From Chara braunii (taxonomy: Eukaryota; Streptophyta; Charophyceae; Charales; Characeae): a stretch of 25,668 nt of DNA. The notes beneath the pieces are model-generated. The model had not been told where the DNA came from. It made no database searches and saw only the letters and a list, made by a program, of their open reading frames with translations. The translations under genes and the position numbers were made by a program. Shown one piece after another: positions 18,501 to 25,668 of the stretch. The stretch lies in contig BFEA01000380.1 in assembly GCA_003427395.1 (NCBI GenBank), positions 1,055,040 to 1,080,707 on the forward strand, in the 5' to 3' direction. How positions within the stretch are numbered: position 1 is the first letter of the stretch; each line of letters begins with the position of its first letter.

Positions 18501-21500
18501 TCAATGATGCAGACACATCACCTTCGAAATACAAACACGCAATCAGTTTGTCAAACACTCATAATAACCGCAGAGACATCCCAGTTGCTGGCAAGCTGAA
18601 TGGATTTGCTACCTCTCCCCGCTCCACACTCCACACCTCACAGCGCACAGCAGGTATGCACTTTTGACCGAGTCCCACTACCGAACACCATCCGCCTCCA
18701 CCAGCAGCACAGCAGGAATGCACTTTTGGTCCCACAGGGCGACGCCGTAACAGCAGACAGGACAGCGTTCACAGTGAACCTTCGGGGAAAGATCAACTGC
18801 ATAGGGGCCATGCATTACCAATTGTCCATTCGAGATAATATGAACAGCCGTGAAGTGCACACGGTCCATAGGACTCTTGTCTGAGAGAGCAATTGGATAT
18901 GCTCCGCCCATCAGGGTCACGACTCTCACCACATCCTGCCTAAGTATCAAGCCTGTTGTCATTCCCTACCACCTCCCTCAGGACGAGGTGCCTCTATGCT
19001 CTGGCTGGAGAAAGAATTTGTGCTTTACCACACAAAACAAAACTCAAAAAGGCGGTTCGAAAGAAGAAAAAGGGAGTGACAACAGCACCTGGAAAAGATA
19101 TGCCTCTGCGGGGTCGGGTCTGCACCACAAACTGTCGCAGCAGTAGGCAGCAGCGATAATTGCCCAGCCATCATTAGCACGGCACAATACATGCCCGCCC
19201 TGCCTTCATTGTTTCATACGCAGTTTGCCCCATTACAGTCACAGGTGTGAAAGCAACCATATATATAGAACAACGCTGCCCTCATGTCTTTTGCAAGCCA
19301 GAAAAAGTGCGATATTCTTTGTGCACGTGCAATCAGCACAACCCTGTACCATTTGCTTGAAGGTATCTGACTGCAAGCCACCTATCTGTCGCTGCTGCTG
19401 ATGCCTGAAGTTTTGCAACCTCTGCAGCACAAACTTGCAAAACAACGACAGCCAGGTCCATGTCTGAAAGAAAGGCACATTCATAGACACGCATGTTACT
19501 TGTACCGCAGGATGACTGTGCCCTGTTCACGTTTTAGATTGCAATGCGCAAGGTGGCTGCGGCATATTCGCATCAGGAGCCAAGCGAACACATGCTCCAA
19601 TCTGATCAAAGGAACCAAAAACAATTACCAGAAAGAGGAGAGTTAAGTGATCCATACCAGCATCACCTGAAACCCTTCCCTTCTTCCGGCCCTCCCTCCC
19701 ACCCCCTCCCTCCCACCCCACACCCTCAAATGGGAGCTCTCTCCTCGGTGTCCACCTTCAAACCCAATGCACCATCTCAACTCAACAACCTCTCCCCTCC
19801 CGCCCCCCCCACCGCACCCCCCACCCAGTTAAACTAAAACACACAAAAAAAAACAGCCCGAACTGGAGCCCTCTCCTCGGTGTCTCCTAAGTGCCCATCT
19901 TCAAACCCAATGCACCAACTCAATTGACCCCCCTTTCCCCGGCCCTCCGCCCACCCCCAGCAAAAACCGCACCCTAAATTGGAGCTCTCTCCTCTGTGTC
20001 CAAGTCCAAACCCACCCCTCCACCCCCCACCCAAAAACCCGCCCCCTACCTGGCCACTTACACCCTCTTCACTAGTCAGTCTCATTGAAGTTTTACAAAT
20101 AGGAAAAAAAAGAGATCCGACACAAGCAGAACCCAGATGAACCATTGCAGACACACAAAGAATCCATGAAACAACCTGGTCATTCACAGCAATGATATCT
20201 CCGCAGAGAACAAAGCAACCACCTGTCCCGATCATCAAAATTTTAACTGCCAGACATACTGACAAAGAAACATTGTCAAAAAGTCCTTGACATATCAACT
20301 ACTATTATGCGCATCGCCTGTCATGATTACAACAATTGTCCTCGTAATACCCGATGCAGAAGTATGCCGCCACGGATGGTAGCAGAAACCCACTTCTGGT
20401 GGTGAAGTAAAACGCAAGAAAGAAGCATCTAATATCCCGACAGTGAGTCAAGATGCACAAACGCGTTCTGAACAAACCAGTCTACAAATCTCTTCGATGC
20501 AACAAACACGCGCTGCTTCACACCTTTCCAACAACCACATCCTGGGCGAAGCGGTGAGCCCTGTTTTGCTTTCATATACTCCACAGTTCTTCACTCCTTG
20601 AGAAGAGCGAGACACGGCGATAAAAGCTGTTAAATGCCAGCTCCTTCCTGATCCGGTTATGAAGCCTAGAAAACCAAACACCAAGCATTATCTTATACCC
20701 TCTGCAACTATGCTTTGCCAATTTGGGCAACCTATCCCTTGCTCCAGCCCATCGACTTATCATGGGATAATTTGGGCAAAACACATCCTCTGTTCCAAGA
20801 GATCCCCCATGGACTGCAGCATTTCGACGACCCAACACCCACGAACATACCATCTGCACCGGCACATACCTCGGCGCCAAGCCCCCAAAGAATTGCAGAG
20901 AGCCTACAGCTGCTCGGAGCAACTTTAAAAGGCACATCTTAGAGTCAATCGAGCAAATTAACAGTCGCTCTTTCGCTCTGCTTTTGCAGGTTTCCATGCT
21001 TTTGGGCCCATCTTCTTCTCCTTGTTTTGCCCCCCCAAAGGTCTCATTGTCTTCTCCTTCTTCATTACCTACTTCCATCGACTTATCATCCTTCTTCCTA
21101 CGCACTTGACTGATACCGTTTCCCTTTGCACGCAGTGTCCATCCACTGAACATACACATCCTCCACTTCACACCGACCAGTGCCATGTCTTCCATCGACT
21201 CATCATCCTTCTTCCTACGCACTTGACTGATACCCTTTCCCTTTGAACGCAGTGCCCATCCACTCAACATACACATCCTCCACCTCACACCGACCAGTGA
21301 GCCACGTCTTCCTCGTCAATTGGCTGTGCCTCGTCGCACTTCCTCCTCATCAACAAGCTCTCACACCCCTAAGGTTGTTTCTTCTTCCTCTTCCGCATTC
21401 CCCATCCCCATGCCAACTCTCCTGCACCAGTCAGACTCCAACACAACACCTGCATCACTTGTCCCCTCCTGATTTCACTCCCAGCCATTGGCATCCGAAA

Positions 21501-23027
21501 CTGAGACCGCTTTTAATGTTCCTTCCGCAAAATTTGGAATCAAGAACAAACTAAACCCAACGAACGTTGAGCACAGTCCACCAGGATCGCTGCTTCTCTA
21601 AACTCGAAGGGATTGAGGAATATTCAGCCTGTGAAGACCGAGTTTCAACAGCGACTTCACAACAACAGCACGCTCGGCATAATAGCATATACGACGGTGG
21701 AACACTTTTCCTGCCCATGGATACTACAATTACTATTTCCTTAACCAAGAAAGACTTCCGATAGTGCTACTGAAAAACATAAACCAGGTGCAAGAGAAAG
21801 GAGAATCGTAGATGGGCGAGATACAGGCATATTAACTGAAGAGGACCCAGAGCCCTTGCAATTAATTGGGGAGATGTTCGTTTCGTTCTCCTTTTCCTTT
21901 TCCCTTGTCCTCGAAAGCAGGAGAAGAAGCGGGGGGGAGAGGGGGGGGGGGAGGGGGGGGGGGAACGGGGGGCAGACGGAAGTGAAGGGCAACAAAGGGC
22001 GCAAGGAGGAGAAGTGGAATAAGGAAATGGCAGGGGGGCCAATCACCAACCAAGGACCCAATGACCCCTACCGGGGCGGGGGGGAGGGGAGGGGGGAACG
22101 GGGGGCAGACGGAAGGTGAAGGGCAACAAAGGGCGCAAGGAGGAGGAGAAGTGGAATAAGGAATGGCAGGGGGGCCAATCACCAACCAAGGACCCAATGA
22201 CCCCTACCGTCTTCACCCGAATAGAACGCCCGGTCATTATAATAGCCGTATTTGGTGCAGTTTTCAGTCCAGATACAGCTATAATAACTGGGCATTCTAT
22301 TCGGGTGAAGACGGTAGTCAACAGCTGCTCAGAAAGAGAAAATGACGGGCATTGGTAGAATGCAAGATTGCTTCCAGATGTACATGCATTCAGCCATGCA
22401 GAGATCAGAAAGAACAAATTAAGACCCACCAGATAGCTCCTATTTTTTTCTCCCAATGACTTTGTTCATCTTCTTGCTTCTCGACCAAACCAAACCACCA
22501 GAAGTTGAGAATGGGGGACAAGATTTCAAAAGAGTACCTAAGCACGTCAGCCGTTGAGGTAAGCCACTCGTTAGGGGCAAGAGGGAGGGAGAGGCCCGCC
22601 CCATATAATTCAGCCCATGCATCTGCAGCCAGCTCCTGGATTGCCCCCTCCGTCTTTAGCCATCATTCGCAGCATGAGAAAAGAATATTGCAAACAGTCC
22701 CAGGCAGGCAGGCAAGGCAGGCAGCCCTTGCCTTCAAGAGGCAGGAACACTACAGCCCTTTTGTCCCCAACTTACTTCCACAAATTTGCCATTCCTTGGT
22801 CTTTTCTTTAAGAAAAAATGCGCGTGGCCGGTTACTAGGAAGGAGAAAGGGCAACCGGTTGCAATCGCCCACGAGTGGAAAAGTCGGTCAGGCTCTCCCA
22901 AGCGCGCAGCACCTGCCAAAGCCTCTTCAGATCTTCTGGACTGCTGCTGCTATTTGGCAGCTTCGCGAAGGCATCATCATCATCATCATCATCATCGTAA
23001 TTGACAATTGGCGGCGGGGCGGAAGTG
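13579..23027 (-). CDS. Candidate multi-exon CCCH zinc-finger gene
   Basis: A gene model on the minus strand built from splice signals, exon phases and one recognisable domain. Candidate exons in transcript order are 23027-22913, an ambiguous exon region at about 21.3-21.06 kb, 20665-20524, 18939-18819, 18241-18177, 17503-17467, 17133-17096, 16829-16761, 15301-15246 and 13816-13579. Phases agree at the joins 20524/18939, 18819/18241, 18177/17503, 17467/17133 and 17096/16829. The domain evidence is two CCCH fingers, one complete across an intron. CCCH fingers of this type usually bind RNA. Introns of about 0.3-3 kb contain three MITEs and several microsatellites. Joins around 16.7-15.3 kb and below 15.2 kb are unresolved, and neither the start codon nor the promoter is certain. 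Confidence 0.45.
13887..13997 (+). mobile_element. MITE copy 1 (CTACCGTCTTC family)
   Basis: An inverted-repeat element of 111 bases. The left arm CTACCGTCTTCCCCCAAACA and following bases to 13920 pairs with the right arm 13961-13997 over about 34 bases with a few mismatches. The interior holds the family signature TTTCCGGCAAGATACAGCC. No open frame, so it is non-autonomous. It lies about 70 bases upstream of the acceptor of the 13579-13816 candidate exon. No clear target-site duplication is visible. Confidence 0.8.
14719..14828 (+). repeat. GA-rich imperfect microsatellites
   Basis: Interrupted GA arrays at 14719-14757 and 14805-14828. On the minus strand they are CT-rich and run up to a strong acceptor-like TTTTCAG at about 14718. 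Long S/L-repeat open frames here are artefacts of the microsatellite. Confidence 0.85.
15246..15301 (-). CDS. CCCH zinc-finger exon 2 (finger start)
   Basis: On the minus strand, acceptor GTTGTTCGTTCTGCCAG is followed by 56 bases encoding APLCRDFSNGRCSRGSDC, and then by donor TTGCAG/GTGTGT. The cysteines are spaced C-x7-C-x5-C, as in CCCH fingers, and closely resemble the first finger (CRDF..GRC.RG..C). The exon starts in phase 0 and ends in phase 2 right after the third cysteine, the same structure as the 18177-18241 exon. The two exons therefore look like an ancient duplication. The exon supplying x3-H was not found with confidence. Confidence 0.6.
15496..15534 (+). repeat. CT microsatellite
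   Basis: About 19 CT units. Confidence 0.95.
16341..16405 (+). repeat. G-rich polypurine tract
   Basis: GGGGGG runs separated by single A or C bases over about 65 bases. It satisfies a simple G-quadruplex pattern and is a pyrimidine tract on the minus strand. Confidence 0.8.
16761..16829 (-). CDS. Candidate internal exon of the CCCH gene
   Basis: The acceptor region contains a plant-like branch point (CTAAC) and ends GCGGTAACAG. It is followed by 69 bases and the donor GTAAG/GTAAGCC. The frame reads DPNSFWGSPVAASSPCECV and is open throughout (phase 2 in, phase 2 out). A second donor five bases earlier (GGGA/GTAAGG) would suit another frame, TRTHFGEVQWRPVLLVSAF, so the reading frame is not settled. 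Phase favours the first frame after the 17096-17133 exon. Confidence 0.42.
16979..16991 (+). repeat. C homopolymer
   Basis: Thirteen C bases followed by ACCCC; prone to sequencing and assembly error. Confidence 0.9.
17096..17133 (-). CDS. Candidate small exon of the CCCH gene
   Basis: A very strong acceptor (TTGTTTTTTTTTTAG) precedes 38 bases reading RSGLGVMCSRFF, then a fair donor, TTTGA/GTGAAT. It begins in phase 0 and ends in phase 2, which suits the neighbours at 17467 and 16829. The other two frames contain stops. The exon is short and the donor is not ideal. Confidence 0.33.
17467..17503 (-). CDS. CCCH zinc-finger exon completing finger 1
   Basis: Acceptor TGGAATTGTTGTGTGCAG, 37 bases, donor ATGAG/GTGAGGT, all strong. 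Read after the AG left over from the 18177 exon, it gives RYSHSTTGSDSHE. The H supplies the last zinc ligand, so the joined finger is C-x7-C-x5-C-x3-H with the usual C-R-Y-x-H ending. The intron between (17504-18176) contains a MITE. The match of phase, frame and motif across an intron is the best evidence in the window for a real gene. Confidence 0.6.
17608..17703 (+). mobile_element. MITE copy 2 (CTACCGTCTTC family)
   Basis: A 96-base relative of copy 1. The left arm starts CTACCATCTTCCCCCGAACA; the right arm GAGGAAGACGGTAG is shortened by an internal deletion. The core CTATTTTCCGGTCACATACAGCC matches the family, with CAAAGCTA before it. It lies in the intron that splits the first CCCH finger. 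Confidence 0.75.
17960..18067 (+). repeat. 24-bp exact direct repeat, 84 bases apart
   Basis: AAATTTACGGACATAACAGC and four further bases occur at 17960-17983 and 18044-18067, inside the intron that splits finger 1. Confidence 0.85.
18177..18241 (-). CDS. CCCH zinc-finger exon 1 (finger start)
   Basis: Minus-strand acceptor GGATGTGCTGTCCAG, 65 bases encoding MQSPEMCRDFIAGRCHRGPS and then C, then donor TGCAG/GTCAGG. Cysteine spacing is C-x7-C-x5-C. The exon ends in phase 2 just after the third cysteine; the ligand histidine is supplied by 17467-17503. CCCH fingers bind RNA or sometimes DNA in nuclear and cytoplasmic regulators. A second AG six bases in could also be the acceptor without changing frame. 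The specific subfamily is not recognised. Confidence 0.62.
18253..18428 (+). repeat. Three imperfect copies of a 58-bp unit
   Basis: CCATTTCC starts at 18255, 18313 and 18371, exactly 58 apart, each followed by a related (A/C)CAGGG-C-AACTGCACTTTTC block. The array abuts the 3' splice site of the first finger exon. Related AAAAGTGCA blocks recur at 18650-18735. Confidence 0.8.
18819..18939 (-). CDS. Candidate internal exon of the CCCH gene
   Basis: A 121-base minus-strand segment begins after CTTGATACTTAG and ends at donor CAATTG/GTAATG. Its frame reads QDVVRVVTLMGGAYPIALSD and then FTAVHIISNGQL. The frame stays open beyond the donor to TAG at 18678, so a longer version is possible. It enters in phase 2 and leaves in phase 0, matching both neighbours (20524 and 18241). 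It is protein-like, but I recognise no domain. Confidence 0.38.
19678..20048 (+). repeat. C-rich imperfect tandem repeat, about 120-bp period
   Basis: TGGAGC(T/C)CTCTCCTC(G/T)GTGTC recurs at about 19733, 19863 and 19980, each followed by CAAACCCA and long C runs. A 154-residue minus-strand open frame across it is glycine/tryptophan-rich because of the repeat and is not called. Confidence 0.75.
20524..20665 (-). CDS. Candidate internal exon of the CCCH gene
   Basis: An excellent acceptor (CTTGGTGTTTGGTTTTCTAG) precedes 142 bases open in the frame FITGSGRSWHLTAFIAVSRS, continuing to SPRMWLLE, and ending at donor GGAAAG/GTGTGA. It starts in phase 1 and ends in phase 2. A second frame from the same acceptor (LHNRIRKELAFNSFYRRVSL) runs to a stop about 50 bases before the donor. 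The first frame is preferred because it reaches the donor and fits the next exon. Confidence 0.42.
21075..21310 (-). repeat. 117-bp tandem duplication in exon-like sequence
   Basis: Two copies, at 21075-21191 and 21192-21308, differ at a handful of positions. The period is 39 codons, so coding frames are kept. Two minus-strand frames cross it: one gives WRMCM.SGW.LR.KG.GISQVR, the other CEVEDVYV.WM.TA.KGK.YQSSA. The second has one silent difference out of five. A donor at about 21066 (TAG/GTAATG) and one at CAA/GTGCGT both suit the next exon at 20665. Confidence 0.6.
21320..21560 (-). other. Exon-like purine-rich sequence, frame unresolved
   Basis: On the minus strand the region is GA-rich and contains short open stretches, including MRKRKKKQP (nuclear-localisation-like) and CDEAQPIDEEDVAHWS. 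Stops and several GT/AG choices leave the exon borders unclear. It may hold part of the 5' half of the CCCH gene. Confidence 0.25.
21931..22200 (+). repeat. Tandem duplication with G-runs, about 135-bp period
   Basis: The block from GAACGGGGGGCAGACGG to CCAATGACCCCTACCG (about 21963-22073) is repeated at 22096-22208 with a few indels. G-runs of 8-11 bases at 21931-21970 and 22075-22105 could form quadruplexes. The second copy runs straight into MITE copy 3. Confidence 0.85.
22204..22317 (+). mobile_element. MITE copy 3 with near-perfect 39-bp hairpin arms
   Basis: Left arm 22204-22242 and right arm 22279-22317 pair at 35 of 39 positions, the outer 23 perfectly (starting CTACCGTCTTCACCCGAATA). 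The loop contains AGATACAGC, as in copies 1 and 2. It is the youngest-looking copy. It could fold into a long hairpin RNA if transcribed. No protein is encoded. Confidence 0.88.
22913..23027 (-). CDS. Candidate exon with poly-Asp, CCCH gene 5' part
   Basis: Acceptor TCTTTGCTGTGCATAAACAG, then a frame reading TSAPPPIVNY, eight Asp, AFAKLPNSSSSPEDLKRLWQ, to donor TTTGGCAG/GTGCTG. Without splicing, the frame continues VLRAWESLTDF to a stop at 22835. The acidic run is encoded by the (GAT)8 microsatellite. The low-complexity start followed by an amphipathic helix is typical of eukaryotic regulatory proteins. It enters in phase 2 and leaves in phase 0. Confidence 0.4.
22973..22996 (+). repeat. ATC trinucleotide microsatellite, eight units
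   Basis: Eight ATC units, read as GAT (Asp) on the minus strand inside a candidate exon. Confidence 0.95.
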
Positions 23028-23315
23028 CTGTTTATGCACAGCAAAGACTACACCTCTTTCCCTCCATTTGAGCTCTCTCTCTCTCTTTTTCCTCCCTTTT
23101 TTTTCTGTTTTGCTGGGAGATCTTTGCAATTTACACCTGCCACTTTCTACGTCAGTGCCAGATTGCGTTGCAGGGCATATGCCATAATCGCGCATGTGCG
23201 CCAGACGCTCACGATTTGCATCACGGCCGCTCATTGCGCTGTTTGCGCCTGCAGATAGACGTTGGAATCAAGTCAGACAACATCTTTCTGACATCACCAC
23301 CACCCCACTCCAATT

Positions 23316-23393
23316 CAATATATATTATTTTTACATATGTCCACATTTATATTCATCCTTCATATATATAATATATCTATATCTATATATATG
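23316..23393 (+). repeat. AT-rich, TATATC-rich tract
   Basis: Sequence of ATATAT and TATATC steps with little G or C. It is possibly a scaffold-attachment-like or simple-repeat segment, and no promoter can be assigned. Confidence 0.7.
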
Positions 23394-23679
23394 ACCAATC
23401 CCCACACCGACCTTGTTCCAATTTGTCACTCACCATCCGCATCACCCGCACACACTTACATGCCTGAAACACACTGGCTTTTGCCTTTTCCCATTCACCA
23501 CCTCATGCTCGTCCTTTCTTTAACCATATGACGCTTCTCTGCTAGTTGCCGACCCAAGTTCAGGCGATCACTGCCGTTCAGCATCTCCAGAAGAAACACG
23601 CCAAATATAAATTTCAGAAATAAATAATTAAACAAAAAAAATGCAGACGCCATGGGCCCTCCCGATACACGAACGCCTT

Positions 23680-24345
23680 GGGCATCCAAGAGCCAGAACA
23701 ATACAATCAATCGAGGAGGAAAACACCTCAAGCCCTAGAGAGAGGGGGAGAGGAAAACCAGGAAAACAGTAGCAGAAAACCTACCTACCTGTTCTTAACC
23801 GCGCTCTCTCAAAATGAACATAGACCGTGTTGCCGCATTACTATTCACTAACGTTTTGGGCAGCATCCAAGAACCAGAACAATACAATCAATCGAGGAGG
23901 AAAACACCTCAAGCCCTAGAGAGAGGGGGAGAGGAAAACCAGGAAAACAGTAGCAGAAAATCTACCTACCCGTCCTTAACCGCGCTCTCTCAAAATGAAC
24001 ATAGACCGCGTTGCCGCATTAACATTCACGAACGTTTTGGGCAGCATCCAAGGACCAGAACAATACAATCAATCGAGGAGGAAAACACCTCAACCCCTAG
24101 AGAGAGGGACAAAAACCATAGCAGAGGACCTACCTGTCCTTCAACGCGCTCTCTCAAAATGAACATAGACCGTGTTGCCGCGTTGCCGCGTTGCCATACA
24201 CTAACGTTTTGAGCATCCAAGTACAATCAATCGAGGAGGAAAATACCTTACGAGACGAAAACCAGGAAAACAGTAGCAGAAGACCTACCTACCTGTCCTT
24301 AACCGCGCTCTCTCAAAATGAACATAGACCCTGTCACCGCTACTT
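23680..24345 (+). repeat. Tandem repeat, about 181-bp unit, nearly four copies
   Basis: The landmark TACAATCAATCGAGGAGG starts at about 23702, 23883, 24064 and 24222. The first two intervals are 181 bases and the third is about 158, through internal deletions. Each unit ends with CGCGCTCTCTCAAAATGAAC and ATAGACC. The period is not a multiple of three and the frames are broken, so it is not coding. On the minus strand each unit has a donor-like AG/GTAGGTAGG (less clear in copy 3) and an acceptor-like pyrimidine tract ending CTAG (lost in the shortened copy 4). Confidence 0.9.
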
Positions 24346-24757
24346 ACCCCCGTCAAGTCGTGTGCTCCTCTCCTAACGGAGGAGGGTTTTAAAATTCAAC
24401 AAAAGAATGGAATCGTCAATCAGAAGACCCTCAGAGACAATATTTCGACACCTCCCCAAAACATTTAAAAAAAATAAATAAATAACAATCGACCCCGCCC
24501 TAGAGACCATATTCCGAAGCCTTACGAGTAACACAAGCAGACTCGAGCGCCGTTTACGTCACTATGCCGCTTCCCGTCGACGGCATCTTTCGTTGGAAAA
24601 TCTTCCGTTGTTTCTCTTCCTGTTGATTGGGAAACCATGTTGGACATCACCATATTTTTCCGGCGGCAGAGTTTTCGTCATGGAACCAGTAAATTCGTTA
24701 TCTTTCGTTGCAAAACCAACCCATATTTTGAGAGTTTTCTCGATTGAAGTGTCTCAC

Positions 24758-24851
24758 CTATCCGATCCCAACTTGGCATCGGGCCATTGAAGACCCACCC
24801 AGCGCCCCGACGGCACCCTGCATGAAGCCCGGCCACGGTTGCTCTGCAGGC
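24758..24851 (-). CDS. Weak candidate exon, GC-rich
   Basis: Minus-strand acceptor CTATTAGTCATCCGTCAG, 94 GC-rich bases open in at least two frames, donor GGATAG/GTGAGA. Frames include GRASCRVPSGRWVGLQWPDA. It could belong to the 5' end of the minus-strand gene or to another transcript. No domain is recognised. Confidence 0.25.
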
Positions 24852-25078
24852 CTGACGGATGACTAATAGGACCCCCCCCAAACAGGGCCCCCCAAACTCG
24901 ACTAAACCACTCCTTACACCTAACAGAGTCTTCATTAGAGAGCCTTGGACAAGGTTTCTTGGCACGTTTCTTCCAGCAATGAAATGAACGACGAAAGCAA
25001 TCAAATCATGTCACACTGGGTCACACTGAAATTCATGCCAAACGTATAAAACGCGAAAACAGCTCGTGCCTGTAAGCA

Positions 25079-25285
25079 TTAGCAACCAAAACGAAAGAAA
25101 ATATCGTCCGTAGCCAAGAAATTTCTTCCAGCGCAGGACAGACTACCAAGACAATCCTTGAAAATCGCTCTCGCCTGACGATGCAGTCCAACTACATGGC
25201 TACGGTAGAGTTGAGCACCGGCTGGATCATCATCGTCGGCCTCACTGCCTTTCCGAGCGAAGATACACTTTGATTGATCATTCAT
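25079..25285 (-). CDS. Possible first coding exon or small protein
   Basis: A minus-strand ATG at 25285, after a pyrimidine-rich stretch, opens 68 codons. They begin MNDQSKCIFARKGSEADDDD and include HVVGLHRQARAIFKDC, ending TAA. Composition is protein-like with an acidic run. Possible donors lie inside (G/GTAGTC and C/GTCAGG). Whether it is a first exon, an upstream frame or chance is not decided. Confidence 0.25.
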   Translation of the reverse strand: MNDQSKCIFARKGSEADDDDPAGAQLYRSHVVGLHRQARAIFKDCLGSLSCAGRNFLATDDIFFRFGC

Positions 25286-25573
25286 TGCCCAGATAAAGGG
25301 AAAAAAAAAAAAAAGAGGAACGGAGTCCTCTCCTGTCTGTCCCTTCACGAAACGCAGACCTCAATAGGAGCGAACGCGTTTCTGAAACTGCCAACAGCTT
25401 CAGTCCCACATTGAGGACAGGTTAATTAATACCCCACCTGACCACCTGACTTAACGTCGGAAGAGCTGAAACAGGGCAGCGAGCGAGTGGCCAGGCGTTC
25501 GGCAAAGGATTCACTTTCTAACGGGAGCAGGAAAAGGAGTGTAAGGAACCAAGCACAAACAGTCCTTCCCCTC

Positions 25574-25668
25574 TGCAGTTTTTCCGTTCTCAAAGACTTG
25601 CAGTTTTTCCGTTCTCAAAGACTTGCAGTTTTTCCGTTCTCAAAGACTTGCAGTTTTTCCGTTCTCAA
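25574..25668 (+). repeat. 25-bp minisatellite at the window end
   Basis: The unit starting TGCAGTTTTTCCGTTCTCAA repeats exactly every 25 bases (GCAG at 25575, 25600, 25625 and 25650) and runs off the end of the sequence. The contig probably stops here because of the array. Confidence 0.95.

Noticed and set aside
19350-19490. Possible minus-strand exon after TGCCTTTCTTTCAG, reading DMDLAVVVLQVCAAEVAKLQ
   Set aside because: The acceptor is strong and the frame is protein-like, but its phase does not fit between the exons at 20524 and 18939 and the donor (ATG/GTACAG) is weak. Kept only as a note.
19834-20298. 154-residue minus-strand frame rich in Gly and Trp
   Set aside because: Composition follows the C-rich tandem repeat on the other strand, and repeat units carry indels that would break a protein.
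23814-24212. 132-residue plus-strand frame in the 181-bp repeat
   Set aside because: The unit is not a multiple of three, so successive copies are read in different frames.
24960-24985. 16 bases shared with the first finger exon (CTTCCAGCAATGAAAT)
   Set aside because: No cysteines or finger frame follow here; the match is short enough to be chance.
25574-25668. CRISPR-like array at the end
   Set aside because: The 25-bp units are directly adjacent with no spacers; it is a minisatellite.

Overview
The window looks like nuclear DNA of a streptophyte or other plant-lineage eukaryote. It has intron-like, strongly strand-biased sequence, many microsatellites, small transposons, and one decayed Ty3/Gypsy retrotransposon with a C-terminal chromodomain. 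The coiled-coil-rich start of gag resembles retroelement proteins I associate with charophyte algae such as Chara; that is recall plus inference, not proof. There are no bacterial-style operons.

Layout. (1) 1-987: untranslated leader or flank of the retroelement, with an array of eight TTGACC motifs and a 69-bp direct repeat. (2) 988-6713: gag-pol relic with gag coiled coil, capsid-like region, zinc knuckle, aspartic protease, reverse transcriptase, RNase H, integrase and chromodomain. It is broken by several frameshifts and three in-frame stops inside conserved sequence. (3) 6714-7100: 3' tail with a second 69-bp tandem repeat. No LTR pair can be matched inside the window. (4) 7100-9700: non-coding, with GGGTGGGT-like tracts, CT microsatellites and three tRNA-like modules carrying A and B boxes (8406-9180). 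(5) 9890-12790: a group of candidate minus-strand exons, then a 75-base assembly gap (13144-13218). (6) 13579-23027: my best candidate for a real host gene, on the minus strand and assembled only from splice signals and open frames. It carries two CCCH zinc-finger exons (18177-18241 and 15246-15301). The first is completed across a phase-2 intron by the exon at 17467-17503, giving a full C-x7-C-x5-C-x3-H finger. Three copies of one small inverted-repeat element (MITE) lie in its predicted introns. (7) 23028-25668: AT-rich tract, a four-copy ~181-bp tandem repeat, possible upstream exons, and a 25-bp minisatellite running off the end.

From about 9.7 to 20 kb the plus strand is rich in A and C, so the minus strand is T/G-rich. 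That is expected if these are introns of genes transcribed leftwards. Most long open frames outside the retroelement are low-complexity or shadow frames and are not annotated. Exon calls were made by eye and need transcript evidence.
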